Shown: positions 17,738-27,797, counted from the stretch's first letter. The stretch is 64,000 bases of DNA from Acidisoma sp. PAMC 29798 (GCF_030252425.1 NZ_CP126996.1:62001-126000), one strand, 5' to 3'. Translations and numbers: made by a program. Notes: a model not told the origin generated them from the letters alone.

Positions 17738-18526
17738 TCAGCTGTTTTTCGGCTGTTTCTTTCGCTGCTTGAAGCGGAACGAGTCGTTGCCGGTCTCCAG
17801 GATGTCGCAGTGGTGGGTGACCCGGTCCAGCAGTGCGGTTGTCATCTTTGGGTCACCGAAGACACCCACCCATTCGGCAAAAGAGAGGTTGGTTGTGAAG
17901 ATCAGCGAGGTCTTTTCGTAGAGCTGGCTGATCAGGTGGAACAGCAGAGCGCCGCCCGAGGCTGGGAACGGCAGATAGCCGAGTTCGTCGATGATCACGG
18001 CGTCGGTCTGCACCAGCTGACGGGCGAGATTGCCGGCGCGTCCCTGCTGTTTCTCCCGCTCCAGCTGGTTGACCAGGTCGACGGCGTTGTAGAAGCGCAC
18101 GCGTTTGCCCTGGTGGATGGCAGCGACACCCAGCGCCGTCGCGATGTGGGTCTTTCCGGTGCCGGTGCCGCCGACCAGGATCAGATTGTGCGCGGTTGCC
18201 ATGAAGGCGGCGGTCGCCAGTTGTTCGATTTGCGCCTGCGGCAATGGGGTTTCGGCCCATTCGATACCGGTCAGGTCGCGATGAACAGGGAAGCGCGCGG
18301 CCTTGAGCTGGTAGCGCAGGCTGCGGACCTGGCGATCGGCAAGCTCGGCTTCGATTAACCGGTCCAGCCATGCCTCGGGCTGCATCGGCCGACGTGGGCC
18401 TTCCGCCAGCAACTCGCTCCAGGCGGTAGCCATGCCGTAGAGATGTAGCGCACTGAGTTGGCCGAGGCGGTCTACGCCGGAAGCAACCAAGGCAAGAGGC
18501 TTAACAGCAAGATCAGTGGATGACAT
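17738..18526 (-). CDS. istB: IstB, ATPase helper of IS21 transposition
   Basis: A 262-residue AAA+ ATPase. Walker A is GGTGTGKT at residues 119-126 and Walker B is in [13 protein letters not shown]. The C-terminal [12 protein letters not shown] and [16 protein letters not shown] are characteristic of IstB. It regulates strand transfer by IstA. It overlaps the end of istA by 14 bp, the normal IS21 arrangement. Intact. Confidence 0.93.
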   Translation of the reverse strand: MSSTDLAVKPLALVASGVDRLGQLSALHLYGMATAWSELLAEGPRRPMQPEAWLDRLIEAELADRQVRSLRYQLKAARFPVHRDLTGIEWAETPLPQAQIEQLATAAFMATAHNLILVGGTGTGKTHIATALGVAAIHQGKRVRFYNAVDLVNQLEREKQQGRAGNLARQLVQTDAVIIDELGYLPFPASGGALLFHLISQLYEKTSLIFTTNLSFAEWVGVFGDPKMTTALLDRVTHHCDILETGNDSFRFKQRKKQPKNS

Positions 18527-20012
18527 GGCTCACCTCGCGCAGGTGGTCGTAGCGGCCGCAATCGGCGCGCGGCTCGGTTTGGAGCTTCAGCATGTCGGGC
18601 ACGTTCAGCATGGCGGGCGTGCTGGGTGCGACAAGCCGGCGCATCTCGTTCAGCACCACGGCGGCAGTGATGACATTGCCGTCCAATACCAATTCGCAGG
18701 CGACCTGCAGCGGCTCCAGGCCGAACTCGCGTGCCATCATCAGCAACTCGACAAAAGCACGATCGCCTTTCGGCTGCTTGAGAATGCGGTCGCGCACCAG
18801 CCGGATGGGCGTGGGCAAATCCCATTGCTGGAACGGCACACCGTTGCGCAATGCGCCAGGTTTGCGTTCCAGGATCGGCAGATAATGCCACGGATCGCAG
18901 ATCAGTTGATCACGCCCATACCGCCGGGCATGGTCGGCGACGATTGCGCCGTCGGCCACGATGCGCACGCCGGCGGCTGAGGTGCGCACCGAGACAGCGC
19001 GGCCGGCGAAGGCGGCTGGCACGCTGTATCGGTTGCGATCCACCGCCACCAGGCAGGTGCTCGACACGCGCAGCATATGTTCGACATAGCCGTCGAATGT
19101 CGCGGTGATCTGCCGCAGCGACGGCTGCTCCTCGGCAAAGCACGCGGCAATCGAGCGCTCCGGCGTTACCGGGTGTTTGCGCTGCGCCAGCTCCCGGCAG
19201 CGCGTGGCCAGCCAGACGTTCAGCGCATCGAAGCTGATAAAACGGGCCAGCGGCGTGAATAGCCATTCGCGGATGTTGCCAACCTGGTTCTCGACCTGCC
19301 CCTTCTCCCATCCAGAGGCGGGGGTACAGGCGACGGGCTCAAACAGATAGTGGTTGGCCAGCACCATGAAGCGCCGATTGAACTGCCGCTCCTTGCCGGT
19401 AAATATCGTCTCCACAACGGACTTGAGGTTGTCGTAGACCATGCGCTGGGGCACCCCGCCGAAGAAGGCGAAAGCGCGGTTATGCGCGTCGAAGACCATC
19501 TCCTGGGTCTCGCGTGGGTAGGCCACCACGAACATCTGCCGGCTGAAGGTCAGCCGGAAATGCGCAACCTTGATGGTCTGCATGACGCCGCCGAGTTCGA
19601 CATGCTCATGGCTCCAGTCGAACTGGCACACCTCGCCGGGTGCGAAGGCCAGCGGGATAAAGGCGTGCGCCAGCGCCGGGCCCGACTTGTCCGCCTTCCA
19701 GCGCCGCACGAAACGTTGCACGCTGTCGTAGGCGCCGCGGTAGCCCTCCGCCTGCAAACCTTCGAATAGCCGCTGGGCCGTGCGGCGCTGGGCTTTCGGG
19801 AGAAGCCCTTCGGTCCGCAGCCACGTCTCCAGCGTCTGCTGGACCGCTCCCAGCATCGGCGTTGGCTGCCGGCTGCGCTGGTAGGACGGCTGGGCTTCGG
19901 TCCGGCAATGCCGGCGGACGGTCTGCCGGCACAGCTTAAGGTCCCGCGCGATCGAGCTGATGCTCTCGTGGCGGACCAGATGGCGGCGCCGGATCTCGGC
20001 AATCAAGTCCAT
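18513..20012 (-). CDS. istA: IstA, IS21-family transposase
   Basis: A 499-residue DDE recombinase. The N-terminal helix-turn-helix ([21 protein letters not shown]) is followed by the rve-type catalytic core with Asp in [12 protein letters not shown], Asp in [11 protein letters not shown] and Glu in [17 protein letters not shown] 20012 ([11 protein letters not shown]) is chosen; the frame is open to 20114, but that extension lies in the terminal repeats. Intact, so the element may be active. Confidence 0.92.
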   Translation of the reverse strand: MDLIAEIRRRHLVRHESISSIARDLKLCRQTVRRHCRTEAQPSYQRSRQPTPMLGAVQQTLETWLRTEGLLPKAQRRTAQRLFEGLQAEGYRGAYDSVQRFVRRWKADKSGPALAHAFIPLAFAPGEVCQFDWSHEHVELGGVMQTIKVAHFRLTFSRQMFVVAYPRETQEMVFDAHNRAFAFFGGVPQRMVYDNLKSVVETIFTGKERQFNRRFMVLANHYLFEPVACTPASGWEKGQVENQVGNIREWLFTPLARFISFDALNVWLATRCRELAQRKHPVTPERSIAACFAEEQPSLRQITATFDGYVEHMLRVSSTCLVAVDRNRYSVPAAFAGRAVSVRTSAAGVRIVADGAIVADHARRYGRDQLICDPWHYLPILERKPGALRNGVPFQQWDLPTPIRLVRDRILKQPKGDRAFVELLMMAREFGLEPLQVACELVLDGNVITAAVVLNEMRRLVAPSTPAMLNVPDMLKLQTEPRADCGRYDHLREVSHVIH

Positions 20013-20125
20013 GAGCAGCACCCCAGATTCCCCAGCAAAAATGCCGGATGATCGCACGACCAGGGTGGAAACTATTGGACGCTGTTTACCCCTGGAATCT
20101 GGGAACTTTTGCACGCTGTTTTACA

Positions 20126-21458
20126 CGCATATGCGGCCTTTTCAAATGGGAAGTGGCCAAGCCTGACCGCTACGGCGCGTGGCCTGCTACTCCACCGCCT
20201 CGGTGACCTTATTATGGAGAACGCCGAGAAACTAGCCGACCTGGAGGTTAAGGATAACGGCAAGCTGAAAGCTGAGATGCTCGGGCAGATGAGATACCTG
20301 CCGCAGTGGTTCTACTACTACGGTGGACTGGCTGATAAAATTGAAGGCGCTGTTACGCCGATCGATAAGCCCAGCATGTTTCATTATATCACATACGAGC
20401 CGCTAGGGGTTGTGGCCGCAATCGCCCCGTGGAACTCGCCCCTCCTGCTCGCTGTTTGGAAAATTGCCCCAGCACTTGCGGCAGGCAACACAGTGGTCGT
20501 CAAGCCGTCTGAGTTTTCGTCAGCGTCGACACTGCTCTTCGCTGATCTCGTGCATCAGGCAGGCTTTCCGAGGGGCGTACTGAACGTGGTGACCGGCTTC
20601 GGTGCTGATGTCGGCGAGCCTTTGGTGAAGCATCCGCTCGTCGCTCGCGTCGCATTCACAGGGAGCGATATAGGCGGCAGGCGCGTCTACACCAATGCTG
20701 CCCAAAATCTAAAGCGTGTCTCACTCGAGCTCGGCGGAAAGTCGGCCAACATCGTTTTCGAGGACGCTGATCTCGACGATGCCGTAAAAGGGGTGGTGTC
20801 TGGGATCTTCGCAGCGGCTGGCCAAACGTGCATGGCCGGCTCAAGACTGCTGATACAGCGGTCGATCCATGACGTTTTCGTCGATAAGCTTGTCGTTTTC
20901 ATGCGCAACGCAAAGCTGGGAAGCCCATTTGACGCCGACACCAATGTCGGTCCGTTATCGACGAAACCGCAGTACGAGAAGGTGCTAAGTTATATTAACA
21001 TCGCCATCGAGGAGGGTGCGAAATGCGTCCTTGGAGGAAAGCGGTCCGCCAAACCCGAGCTCGAGAATGGCCTTTTCATAGAACCTACGATCTTTATTGG
21101 TGTGGCGAATACTATGAGGATCGCACAGGAGGAGGTGTTCGGGCCCGTTTTGGTAGTTATCCCATTCGATAACGAGGATGACGCCGTCTCTATCGCGAAC
21201 GATACTCAATATGGCCTCGCGGCTGGTGTATGGACTCAGAACCTCGCCCGCGCAGTCAGCATCCCAAAGCGTCTGCAAGCTGGGACGGTATGGGTAAATG
21301 CCTATCGCGTGGTCAGCTATATGGCACCTTTCGGGGGTGTAAAGACCTCGGGTATTGGACGCGAAAATGGAATCCGCGCCATCTACGAATACATGGAGTC
21401 AAAGAGCGTCTTTATGAACGCTGGAGCCAAAACGGCCAATCCGTTCGTGCTGGGCTAA
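20126..21458 (+). pseudogene. Aldehyde dehydrogenase lacking its 5' end (cut by IS21)
   Basis: The reading frame covers about 444 residues of an NAD(P)-dependent aldehyde dehydrogenase; full-length members have about 490. The first matching residues are AFSNGKWPSLTATARG, immediately after the IS21 end, so the N-terminal 35-45 residues and the native start are missing. Catalytic features remain: PWNSPLL (Asn), LELGGKSANIVFED (Glu) and AAGQTCMAGS (Cys). The open frame extends into the IS end to a TTG at 20109, and an internal ATG lies at 20214. Expression of a stable protein is doubtful, although no other lesion is visible. Confidence 0.8.
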
Positions 21459-21931
21459 TTACCGATCGTGTCCCACGACGTGGTGTAGGAGGCCGCTAAG
21501 AGGCCTGCCGGAGGGACCGCCAAGAGTCTGGCGCAGGCAGGCCGGTTAGTGGCCACCGCAGTAATCTTGGGTAGCAACCATTATGTGCGTTACGGTATCG
21601 GCTGCCCGACTCTCCCGTAGATTGCCGGCGGATGAGCCAGCCCTCAAGGAGGCTTCGCGCCGCATTGCGGTGGCCTTCGGCCATCCTTGACCGACGGCTC
21701 ATCCGCCGCGTCGCGATTACAGGTCGGGACAAGGAACGGTCTCTTATGATCGAACCAGGAACGTTAATTCGACTTGATCAGCTTACGCGCCTGCGGGTCG
21801 CGTTTCCTCCCAGGGTGTGCCGCGGGCGATCACGACATTAACGTGAGCGTCCGGTGAGCTGGTTTTGTTTAGGTGCGAAATTAGCACAAGTTACGTCACA
21901 GATGATTCGTTTGTGACGTAACAGGGTACGA
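21459..21931. other. Non-coding stretch with an 11-bp inverted repeat
   Basis: No gene was recognised in this 473-bp stretch. It contains GCGGATGAGCC (21628-21638) and its complement GGCTCATCCGC (21696-21706) separated by 57 bp, enclosing a GC-rich segment that itself could fold. Near 21839 the sequence GTGAGCGTCCGGTGAGC resembles an IS66-type terminal repeat, in keeping with the IS66 remnant just downstream. Confidence 0.4.
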
Positions 21932-22051
21932 ATGGCCAAGGTTGAGATCCTGACGGGCGCCGAGCGACAACGTCGATGGTCGACAGAACTGAAGCTTTCG
22001 ATATTGCAGGAAGCATTTTGCGCAGATGGCTGTGTTTCGGCATGGAAAAAG
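21932..22051 (+). pseudogene. IS66-family TnpA-like N-terminal fragment
   Basis: About 37 codons starting MAKVEILTGAERQRRW and continuing ELKLSILQEAF match the beginning of the small TnpA protein of IS66 elements. The frame then runs into unrelated sequence (DPHGGVIGVQKGL) at the border of the ISL3 element. A possible IS66 end lies upstream at about 21839. The rest of the element is lost. Confidence 0.6.
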
Positions 22052-22085
22052 GACCCCCATGGAGGGGTGATCGGCGTCCAAAAGG

Positions 22086-23737
22086 GGCTCTGACTCACAT
22101 TTGGTGGATGTTGAGCTCATAGGGGCCAATAACGCGCGCCTGAAGGAGATCGAGCTTCCCTCGGCCATACATCTGGCGTTTGACGAGCTTCAGCTTTGTG
22201 ATCTGACCCTCGGTCTGTCCGTTTGACCAGGCCGATGTGATCGCAGCGGTGACAGCCGCTTTGTCCCTAAGGACGCCGTTGGCGAACGACATGACGAGGC
22301 TCGGTTGCGCTCGCTCTAACCATGGGTCGAGCATGTCCAGGCATCCCTTGCGCACCATCGCTTGAAAACCGGCAACGATCTCGCGTGCTTGCACGAGGAG
22401 CGGCACACCGGCCTCGATGGCGGCCACCGTGACCACTTCGGACCGCGACAGCTGATCGCGACTGACGGTCAGCAACCGCGCAATGGTTCGTGCCGCAGGT
22501 GTTCGGCTCGGCGCGTTATCTGTTTTGTCCCCTTGGCGCCGACGCGTGGCCCATTCGCTGACGACGCGCATGCAACCGCGAAAACCCTTCTGCTTCAGCA
22601 GCCGCCAAAGTGCAGCTGCGTTGCGATCACCAGCGGCCCAGCGCTCGTCAAGCCAAGGCAGATACAGCTCGAGCGAGCTCTCCCGCATGCGGAAGATATC
22701 GGAGCGCTGTCCACGCAAGATCCGCCGGACGAGGCCGCGGCTGTATCCGGTTCGGCGCATGATCTCCTTGATCGCGATCCCGTCCTTGGCCAGGCAGAGA
22801 ATGGCGGCGTTGTCTTCTTCTCGGCGGAGATAGCCTTCGTATTGGATCCGTTCGGCAGCGGTGAGCAGGCTGGGGTTGATCGTGGCCGCGCCGATCACAG
22901 AGCGGATCTGACGTATCGACTTTCGGACCGCATCGAGAAAGGCGCGGCTCGCATTTTCCATAAGGTGCCAGCGGTCGGCAACCTGGGTCGCATCGGGCAA
23001 CGCTTTGGCCGTGGCGAGGGCGTATGCCCCGCCACGATCGCGCGCAACCACTGCGATCTGCGGCTGCTGCGACAGCCATTCCCTTGCTGTCGCGGGCTCA
23101 CGATCAGGCAGAAGCGCGATCGTTCGCCGCCGCTCCAAATCACAGATCAGCGTTCCGTAGCGGTGATTGCGCCGCCACGCCCAGTCGTCGATCCCGATGA
23201 CGGTCGGCCGCACAAAAGGCGGACTGCCGCGTCGGCGGATGACCCGCAGCAACGTATCCCTGCTGACCGGCACCATGAGCCGACGCGCAAAGCTGGCCGC
23301 CGGTCGGCCGCCCAGTGCCAGACCAAGATGATGGACAATATGATCGAGACGCGCCGTTCTGCGTGCCCACGGGACTAGCACGTCATCGTCGAAGCGCTCG
23401 GCGAACACACGCCGCCCGCATAGAACGGTCCGACAATAGAACCGACGCGCTCGCACCCTGAGGCGAACAGGACGCCCAGCGATCGGCAGGTCCGCCAAGC
23501 ACCGATGATATCGGCTATGAACTCGGCCGGATTGGGTTCCGCACCCAGGACAGACGCTCGCGGTTTGAACGGAGCGCACGGTGATCAGCGCGCTCGCGCT
23601 ATCGCTCGTGACCTCATCGACGACGAAACCGCGTGGAACGAGAGCAGTGGCGCGAAAAGTTTGGGGCATGGTAGCGAACTCCCTCGATGATCCGAGCCAC
23701 ACAGCACCCCAATTCCATCAAAAGTGAGTCAAAGCCC
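22086..23737 (-). mobile_element. ISL3-family insertion sequence, copy A
   Basis: About 1.65 kb with inverted ends GGCTCTGACTCAC (left) and GGCTTTGACTCAC (right, reverse complement). It carries one transposase on the minus strand. No matching 8-bp target duplication is seen. The right flank is TGTCAATCGGCGTG on the minus strand (ending at 23756), which looks like an IS21-type end and also borders copy B at 51693. Nearly identical to copy B at 50023-51673. Confidence 0.8.
22095..23702 (-). CDS. ISL3-family transposase, copy A
   Basis: A DDE transposase of up to 535 residues. It has an N-terminal ISL3 zinc finger (CPGCGTQSGRVHSRYHR and later CRTVLCGRRVF), the catalytic core beginning VIGIDDWAWRRNHRYGTLICDLERR, an Asp in VVARDRGGAYA, and the terminal WSNGQTEGQITKLKLVKRQM with the catalytic Glu. 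GTG 23702 gives the full frame; ATG 23669 (MPQTFRATAL) is an alternative. No disruption is visible. About a dozen residues differ from copy B. Confidence 0.85.
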   Translation of the reverse strand: MWLGSSREFATMPQTFRATALVPRGFVVDEVTSDSASALITVRSVQTASVCPGCGTQSGRVHSRYHRCLADLPIAGRPVRLRVRARRFYCRTVLCGRRVFAERFDDDVLVPWARRTARLDHIVHHLGLALGGRPAASFARRLMVPVSRDTLLRVIRRRGSPPFVRPTVIGIDDWAWRRNHRYGTLICDLERRRTIALLPDREPATAREWLSQQPQIAVVARDRGGAYALATAKALPDATQVADRWHLMENASRAFLDAVRKSIRQIRSVIGAATINPSLLTAAERIQYEGYLRREEDNAAILCLAKDGIAIKEIMRRTGYSRGLVRRILRGQRSDIFRMRESSLELYLPWLDERWAAGDRNAAALWRLLKQKGFRGCMRVVSEWATRRRQGDKTDNAPSRTPAARTIARLLTVSRDQLSRSEVVTVAAIEAGVPLLVQAREIVAGFQAMVRKGCLDMLDPWLERAQPSLVMSFANGVLRDKAAVTAAITSAWSNGQTEGQITKLKLVKRQMYGRGKLDLLQARVIGPYELNIHQM

Positions 23738-23756
23738 TTTTTCACGCCGATTGACA

Positions 23757-23908
23757 AGCGTGAGCCCCGTAAGTTTCATAACTCCGTATAGGATGAGGAG
23801 AACTGCCAGGAGCGATTGCGCGACCCAAGTCGCAACGCTAAGAGCGGGGCTGATTTTTGGCACGACAACGGACTTTTTGGGTCGGTCAAATGAATTGTCT
23901 AGGGGCAT
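23757..23908 (-). pseudogene. DoxX-like membrane protein, N-terminal fragment
   Basis: Read from ATG 23908 on the minus strand, about 50 codons give a Lys-rich start (FDRPKKSVVVPK) and then VATWVAQSLLAVLLILYGVM, a transmembrane segment resembling the first helix of DoxX-family proteins. The frame is cut at 23756 by an IS21-type end next to the ISL3 element. The family call is tentative because only one helix is present. Confidence 0.35.
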
Positions 23909-23999
23909 CGACGCTCTCGTTTGTCAATCGGCGTCCAGTGCGCGCGCGATCTCAACCACCCGCTGTTGCGACAGGCTCGGCACCCCATCTCGAACGACT

Positions 24000-24190
24000 C
24001 GGGTTGTGTGAGGAGCACCGCGTGCATCTCGGGACTGCCGTAGCGACCATGATACTGCGTTTTGAGCCGCCGCACCCTGGTCAGCGAGTGCCGATTATTG
24101 GCCGCCCGCGCACTCTCCCGGCTGCGACCGCCCAGCCATAAAAGCCTGGCTGAAACCTTGAGCGCGCGGCACATGAGGCACACAGGAAAG
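24000..24190 (-). pseudogene. IS3-family OrfB N-terminal remnant
   Basis: Minus-strand codons read MCRALKVSARLL, then RRLKTQYHGRYGSPEMHAVL, the opening of IS3-type OrfB (MCRALGVS, then HGRYGSPRVHAVL in intact relatives). Frame changes around 24150 and loss of the catalytic core show it is dead. The DNA between this remnant and 23908 ends in a short frame SLSQQRVVEIARALDAD that I could not place. Confidence 0.55.
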
Positions 24191-24261
24191 GTGGCTTGAT
24201 GATGGGGCAGCTACCAGAGCGATCAAGGCTTCCAGATAGAGGACGAGTGGCTCGGCCGCCA

Positions 24262-25275
24262 TTACCGAGAACTCCGCGTGCCAATACTTTGAACGCCCAT
24301 CACGGCAATGAGCGTCACGCCCCAGATTCCCAATGTCAGGTATTCACTGAAACCCAGCAGGTTACAGCCTGAAGAAATGACTTGAAGGACACCGAGCGCG
24401 AGTATGATCCCACCAACCTTGCCAAAGCCGCCGAACGGATCGACGCCCCCGAGGACCGCGGCGAGAACTGTGACAAGCAGATAGGATTTGGCGTAGGCCG
24501 AGCTCGCCGAATTGAATCTCGCCAACATCAGGCAGGCCGCCAGAAAGCAAAGTATTCCCGACAAGGCGTAAACCTTGATCAGAACCCTCCCAACATTGAT
24601 GGACGAGTAGCGGGTTGCCTCGGCGTTGGAGCCCGTCATCGCGAGCGCGATACCGAACGCGGTGCGCTTTAGAAGGACGCCAATCACCAAAGCGGCGATC
24701 GCCATGATAATAAACGTCAGTGGGATGCCGAAGACCAGGCTGTTTCCGACTGCCCCGTATGCAGAGGGTAATCCAGAGACGACTTTGCCTTGTGTGAGAA
24801 GAACACTCGTCCCCTCGACCATTGACTGAACGCCCAGAGTGATAAGGATCGGATGAACCCCGGTCCGAGCGATGAGCAATCCGGTCGCCGCACCGACGGC
24901 GAGTCCAACCGCCAGACCGGCCGCCAGGCCGACAGCAACGCCAAGCATGACGGCGGAACCGGACGCCCCAGCCGGGATCAAGGCGCTCATGACGACAACC
25001 ATGACGAGCCCGCAGGCATTCGCTGTCGCGATGATAGCCAGGTTCAAGCCACCGGATATCATTGGAAGCGCCATCGCCATCGCGAGCAGGGCGAGCTCCG
25101 GAAGCTGGAACATCATCGATCGGAGAGTGCCAATCGACAGAAAGCCTGGGATGCCGATCGAGAAAGTCACGAGCAAGATGATAAGCACGATCGAAAGGCC
25201 AGGGAGCTTCCCGGGAATACCCCGCGTCAGTTGCTTCATCAGGGTATCGAGACCGAAATGCGTTGGTACGGTCAT
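24262..25275 (-). CDS. Sugar ABC transporter permease (RbsC-like), second permease
   Basis: A 337-residue polytopic membrane protein of the BPD_transp_2 family used by ribose/xylose-type importers. About eight to ten hydrophobic segments are visible, with ELALLAMAMALPMISGGLNLAI and AVLGGVDPFGGFGKVGGIILA as family-typical stretches. It begins at ATG 25275, 7 bp after the stop of the first permease, with GAGGG upstream. It is the last gene of the four-gene transporter operon. A longer in-frame start at 25311 would overlap the upstream gene. Confidence 0.9.
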   Translation of the reverse strand: MTVPTHFGLDTLMKQLTRGIPGKLPGLSIVLIILLVTFSIGIPGFLSIGTLRSMMFQLPELALLAMAMALPMISGGLNLAIIATANACGLVMVVVMSALIPAGASGSAVMLGVAVGLAAGLAVGLAVGAATGLLIARTGVHPILITLGVQSMVEGTSVLLTQGKVVSGLPSAYGAVGNSLVFGIPLTFIIMAIAALVIGVLLKRTAFGIALAMTGSNAEATRYSSINVGRVLIKVYALSGILCFLAACLMLARFNSASSAYAKSYLLVTVLAAVLGGVDPFGGFGKVGGIILALGVLQVISSGCNLLGFSEYLTLGIWGVTLIAVMGVQSIGTRSSR

Positions 25276-25282
25276 GGGGCCC

Positions 25283-26311
25283 TCAGCCACGGGTCGGAGC
25301 TTCCAGGTCAATCGCCCGGCTACGGCGCCTGCCCCGGGCGGACATCACCGTGAGACTCGTCGAAATCACGATAACGGCTCCCGTTATGATGCTGAAGCAG
25401 TAGGGAGAGATGCCAATCAGATTGAGGCCATTCTGAATCACTGCAAGAAGGAGGATACCGATCACCACTCCGCCGACCGTGCCGACACCGCCACTGAGAC
25501 TGGCACCGCCCAGGACAGCCGCCGACAGCACCGAGAGCTCGCTCCCATAAAGTGCATTCGGGACACTCTCACCGACACGATGCGCCTGTACAAGGCCCGC
25601 AAGCGCCGCCATAAATCCAAGGAATCCATAGGCAAGGTAATGCATCTTCGCGATACTAATGCCGATGCGGCGTGCTGACTCTGGATTGCCACCCATCGCG
25701 TAGAGTTGGCGCCCAGCCTTTGTTCGATTGAGCAGCAGCCAGGTGAGAACAATCGCGAGGACCATGACAAGAATGGGCAGAGTGATGCGGATAAGATCAC
25801 CGTTTGGGGCCGTCGTCTGAAACAAAACAACCCGGTCCGACCACCAGTCCGGCAGATTGTAGATCGAATGACCACCCGTAAAAAACATCAAAAATGCGAA
25901 GTAGGTGTTCATCGTTGCGATTGTGATAATAATGGAGGTCACGCGCGCGTAGTGAATAAGCGTCGCATTGATGCAGCCTAGAAGAACGCCAATGAAAAGA
26001 CCCGCCGGAAGCACGACAATCGCGGGCAGGCCGAATTGGGTTGCCAGCATAGCGGCCACATACTGCGCGACAGATGCAACGGCTGCGAAGGATATGTCGA
26101 TGCCGCCAGCGATGAGGACCACGAAGACTCCCATGGCCATAATGGCCTGGACGGAATAGCCCTCAAGGAGATCGACGAGGTTCGACAGGGTCAGGAAGGA
26201 GGGCGCCACGACGGACAAAGCAGCGCAGACTGCGAGGAGTACTACGATCAACCAATTTTCCGGGCGCGCCCGGAAGGAATGGAACAGCCGGATCGTCGCG
26301 GCATTAGGCAT
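25283..26311 (-). CDS. Sugar ABC transporter permease (RbsC-like), first permease
   Basis: A 342-residue inner-membrane permease with many hydrophobic helices, the stretch GVFVVLIAGGIDISFAAVASVAQYV and the conserved AAVLGGASLSGGVGTVGGVVIG loop that contacts the ATPase. It starts at ATG 26311, overlapping the ATPase stop codon by 8 bp, so translation is coupled. The operon has two different permeases, suggesting a heterodimer. The C-terminus is basic (RGRRRSRAIDL). Confidence 0.9.
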   Translation of the reverse strand: MPNAATIRLFHSFRARPENWLIVVLLAVCAALSVVAPSFLTLSNLVDLLEGYSVQAIMAMGVFVVLIAGGIDISFAAVASVAQYVAAMLATQFGLPAIVVLPAGLFIGVLLGCINATLIHYARVTSIIITIATMNTYFAFLMFFTGGHSIYNLPDWWSDRVVLFQTTAPNGDLIRITLPILVMVLAIVLTWLLLNRTKAGRQLYAMGGNPESARRIGISIAKMHYLAYGFLGFMAALAGLVQAHRVGESVPNALYGSELSVLSAAVLGGASLSGGVGTVGGVVIGILLLAVIQNGLNLIGISPYCFSIITGAVIVISTSLTVMSARGRRRSRAIDLEAPTRG

Positions 26312-27797
26312 AGATCTTCTCCTCCAGCGCATGCTCGGAAATGTCACCCGGAAGATACGAGCCCACTAGTCTGCCACTTCGCATGTGCAATACCCGGTCG
26401 CAGGTTGCGAAGATTTCCATAACCTCATCTGAGATAACGATAACCCCGACGCCGCGCTCCGAGAGCGCGCGAATGACGTCGTATATTCCAATCTTGTTCT
26501 TGATATCGACGCCAACCGTCGGGCTATCGAGTATCAAGACCTTGGGCGATGTGGCCAGCCAACGGGCGAGGACAACGCGCTGCTGATTGCCACCGGAGAG
26601 CGTTGAGATCGGATGGTCCAGACTACCGATTTTAATCGAAAGCTCGTCCACCCAATGCTGAGCGGCAGCATGTCTGCGGCTGGGAGAAATCAACCCTAAT
26701 CGATTGGAAAGCCGAGGCAGGATTGCGAGATTCGTGTTGTCGGCAATCGATTGCCGGGCATTGATTCCGAGATTCAGTCGATCTTCGGAGACATAGGCGA
26801 TACCGGCCCGTGTCGCATCCTGATTCGAGTGAAGACGCACAACGTTGCCATTGAGACGTATCCCGCCGCGATCAGGCCTTGTCATGCCAAACAGGGAAAG
26901 CGCCAATTCGGTTCGTCCCGCACCGAGGAGGCCGGTAATGCCCAGAACCTCGCCCTTGCGTAGGGTGAATGAAATATCGTCGTATTCGCCCGCCCGCGAT
27001 AAGCTGGAGACTTCCAGGAGAGGCGGCGCCGCGGACATGTCGCGGGCTGCCATCCGCTGCTCCAAGTCGATCCCGGTCATGAGTTTGGCAATAGCCCTCT
27101 GGTCCAGTGCCCCAGCGGGGTAAGTGCCAACCATGCGGCCGTCACGCATGACGGTAACCCGCTGGGCAATCTCGACCACCTCTTCCAGCCGATGGGAAAC
27201 GAACACCACGGCAATGTTCTGCGCGCTCAGGCGACGAACAATGTCGAGCAGGCGCTCCACCTCGGCCCGTGTCAGCGAGGCTGTCGGTTCATCCATGAAG
27301 AGAAGGCGAGCCTGGGCCGCCAGACCGCGGCAGATGGCCACGATCTGGCGCTCGGCGATTGAAAGGGACGACACCAAAGCGCCTAAGGGCAAGGTGAAAT
27401 GAAGCCGCTTGAGCGTCGCCTCCGCGGTCGTCTTCATCCGGCGCCAGTGGACTGGCCGCGCCAGGCCATCGAGGTTCTCCTGCATCGCGATATTCTCCGC
27501 GACCGTCAGGTTCGGGAACAGGGAAAGGTCCTGGAATATGACCTGGATGCCGAGCGCGCGGGCCGCGTTCGGGTCCAAAGGGAGCACCTCGCGGCCTTCG
27601 ACTTGGATGGAGCCGCCTGGATCGGGCGGATGCACACCCGCAATCGTCTTGATCATCGTCGACTTGCCGCAACCGTTCTCGCCAACCAGGCAATGCACCT
27701 CTCCAGGTGCTATGTCCCAGTCAATCGCGTCCAAAGCACGAAAGCCGCCGAACGTCTTGGAGACGCCCGTCAGCCGCAAGAACGGCTGCGCAGTCAC
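26304..27797 (-). CDS. Sugar ABC transporter ATP-binding protein (RbsA-like, two nucleotide-binding domains)
   Basis: A 497-residue protein with two fused ABC domains. The first has Walker A GENGCGKST at about 39-47, LSIAERQIVAICRGLA and LLFMDEPTASL. The second has the degenerate Walker A GLLGAGRTEL and a full signature LSGGNQQRVVLARWLA with LILDSPTVGVD. Degeneracy in one domain is normal for carbohydrate-type 2 importers such as RbsA and MglA. It overlaps the binding-protein gene by 4 bp. It powers import of the sugar delivered by the binding protein. Confidence 0.93.
   Translation of the reverse strand: MTAQPFLRLTGVSKTFGGFRALDAIDWDIAPGEVHCLVGENGCGKSTMIKTIAGVHPPDPGGSIQVEGREVLPLDPNAARALGIQVIFQDLSLFPNLTVAENIAMQENLDGLARPVHWRRMKTTAEATLKRLHFTLPLGALVSSLSIAERQIVAICRGLAAQARLLFMDEPTASLTRAEVERLLDIVRRLSAQNIAVVFVSHRLEEVVEIAQRVTVMRDGRMVGTYPAGALDQRAIAKLMTGIDLEQRMAARDMSAAPPLLEVSSLSRAGEYDDISFTLRKGEVLGITGLLGAGRTELALSLFGMTRPDRGGIRLNGNVVRLHSNQDATRAGIAYVSEDRLNLGINARQSIADNTNLAILPRLSNRLGLISPSRRHAAAQHWVDELSIKIGSLDHPISTLSGGNQQRVVLARWLATSPKVLILDSPTVGVDIKNKIGIYDVIRALSERGVGVIVISDEVMEIFATCDRVLHMRSGRLVGSYLPGDISEHALEEKIYA

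Larger units (their letters stand above)
17683..20125 (-). mobile_element. IS21-family insertion sequence, complete
   Basis: A 2443-bp element with ends TGTCAATCAGCGTTGAATAG (left) and TGTAAAACAGCGTGCAAAAG (right, reverse complement). Each has an internal second copy containing CAGCGTCCAA followed by AGTTTCCAC, the multiple terminal repeats typical of IS21. It carries istA and istB on the minus strand. The flanks (GCGGATC on the left, CGCATAT on the right) share no direct repeat. The left flank is a CRISPR repeat and the right flank an aldehyde dehydrogenase gene, so the two sides were not originally contiguous. Confidence 0.9.

Noticed and set aside
13538-17772. Many long open frames on both strands with repeated peptides such as RSSRGSADRN or FDPRSRARSD
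   Set aside because: They are translations of the CRISPR repeat in different phases, interrupted by spacers, and have no ribosome-binding sites.
22362-23378. 338-residue open frame opposite the ISL3 transposase (also at 50380-51396)
   Set aside because: It is an antisense shadow caused by high GC; its codon pattern mirrors the transposase, and the same frame appears opposite both copies.
23915-23940. TGTCAATCGGCGTCC as another IS21 end
   Set aside because: It coincides with the end of a short minus-strand coding frame (ALDAD and a stop), and no second IS21 feature lies next to it.
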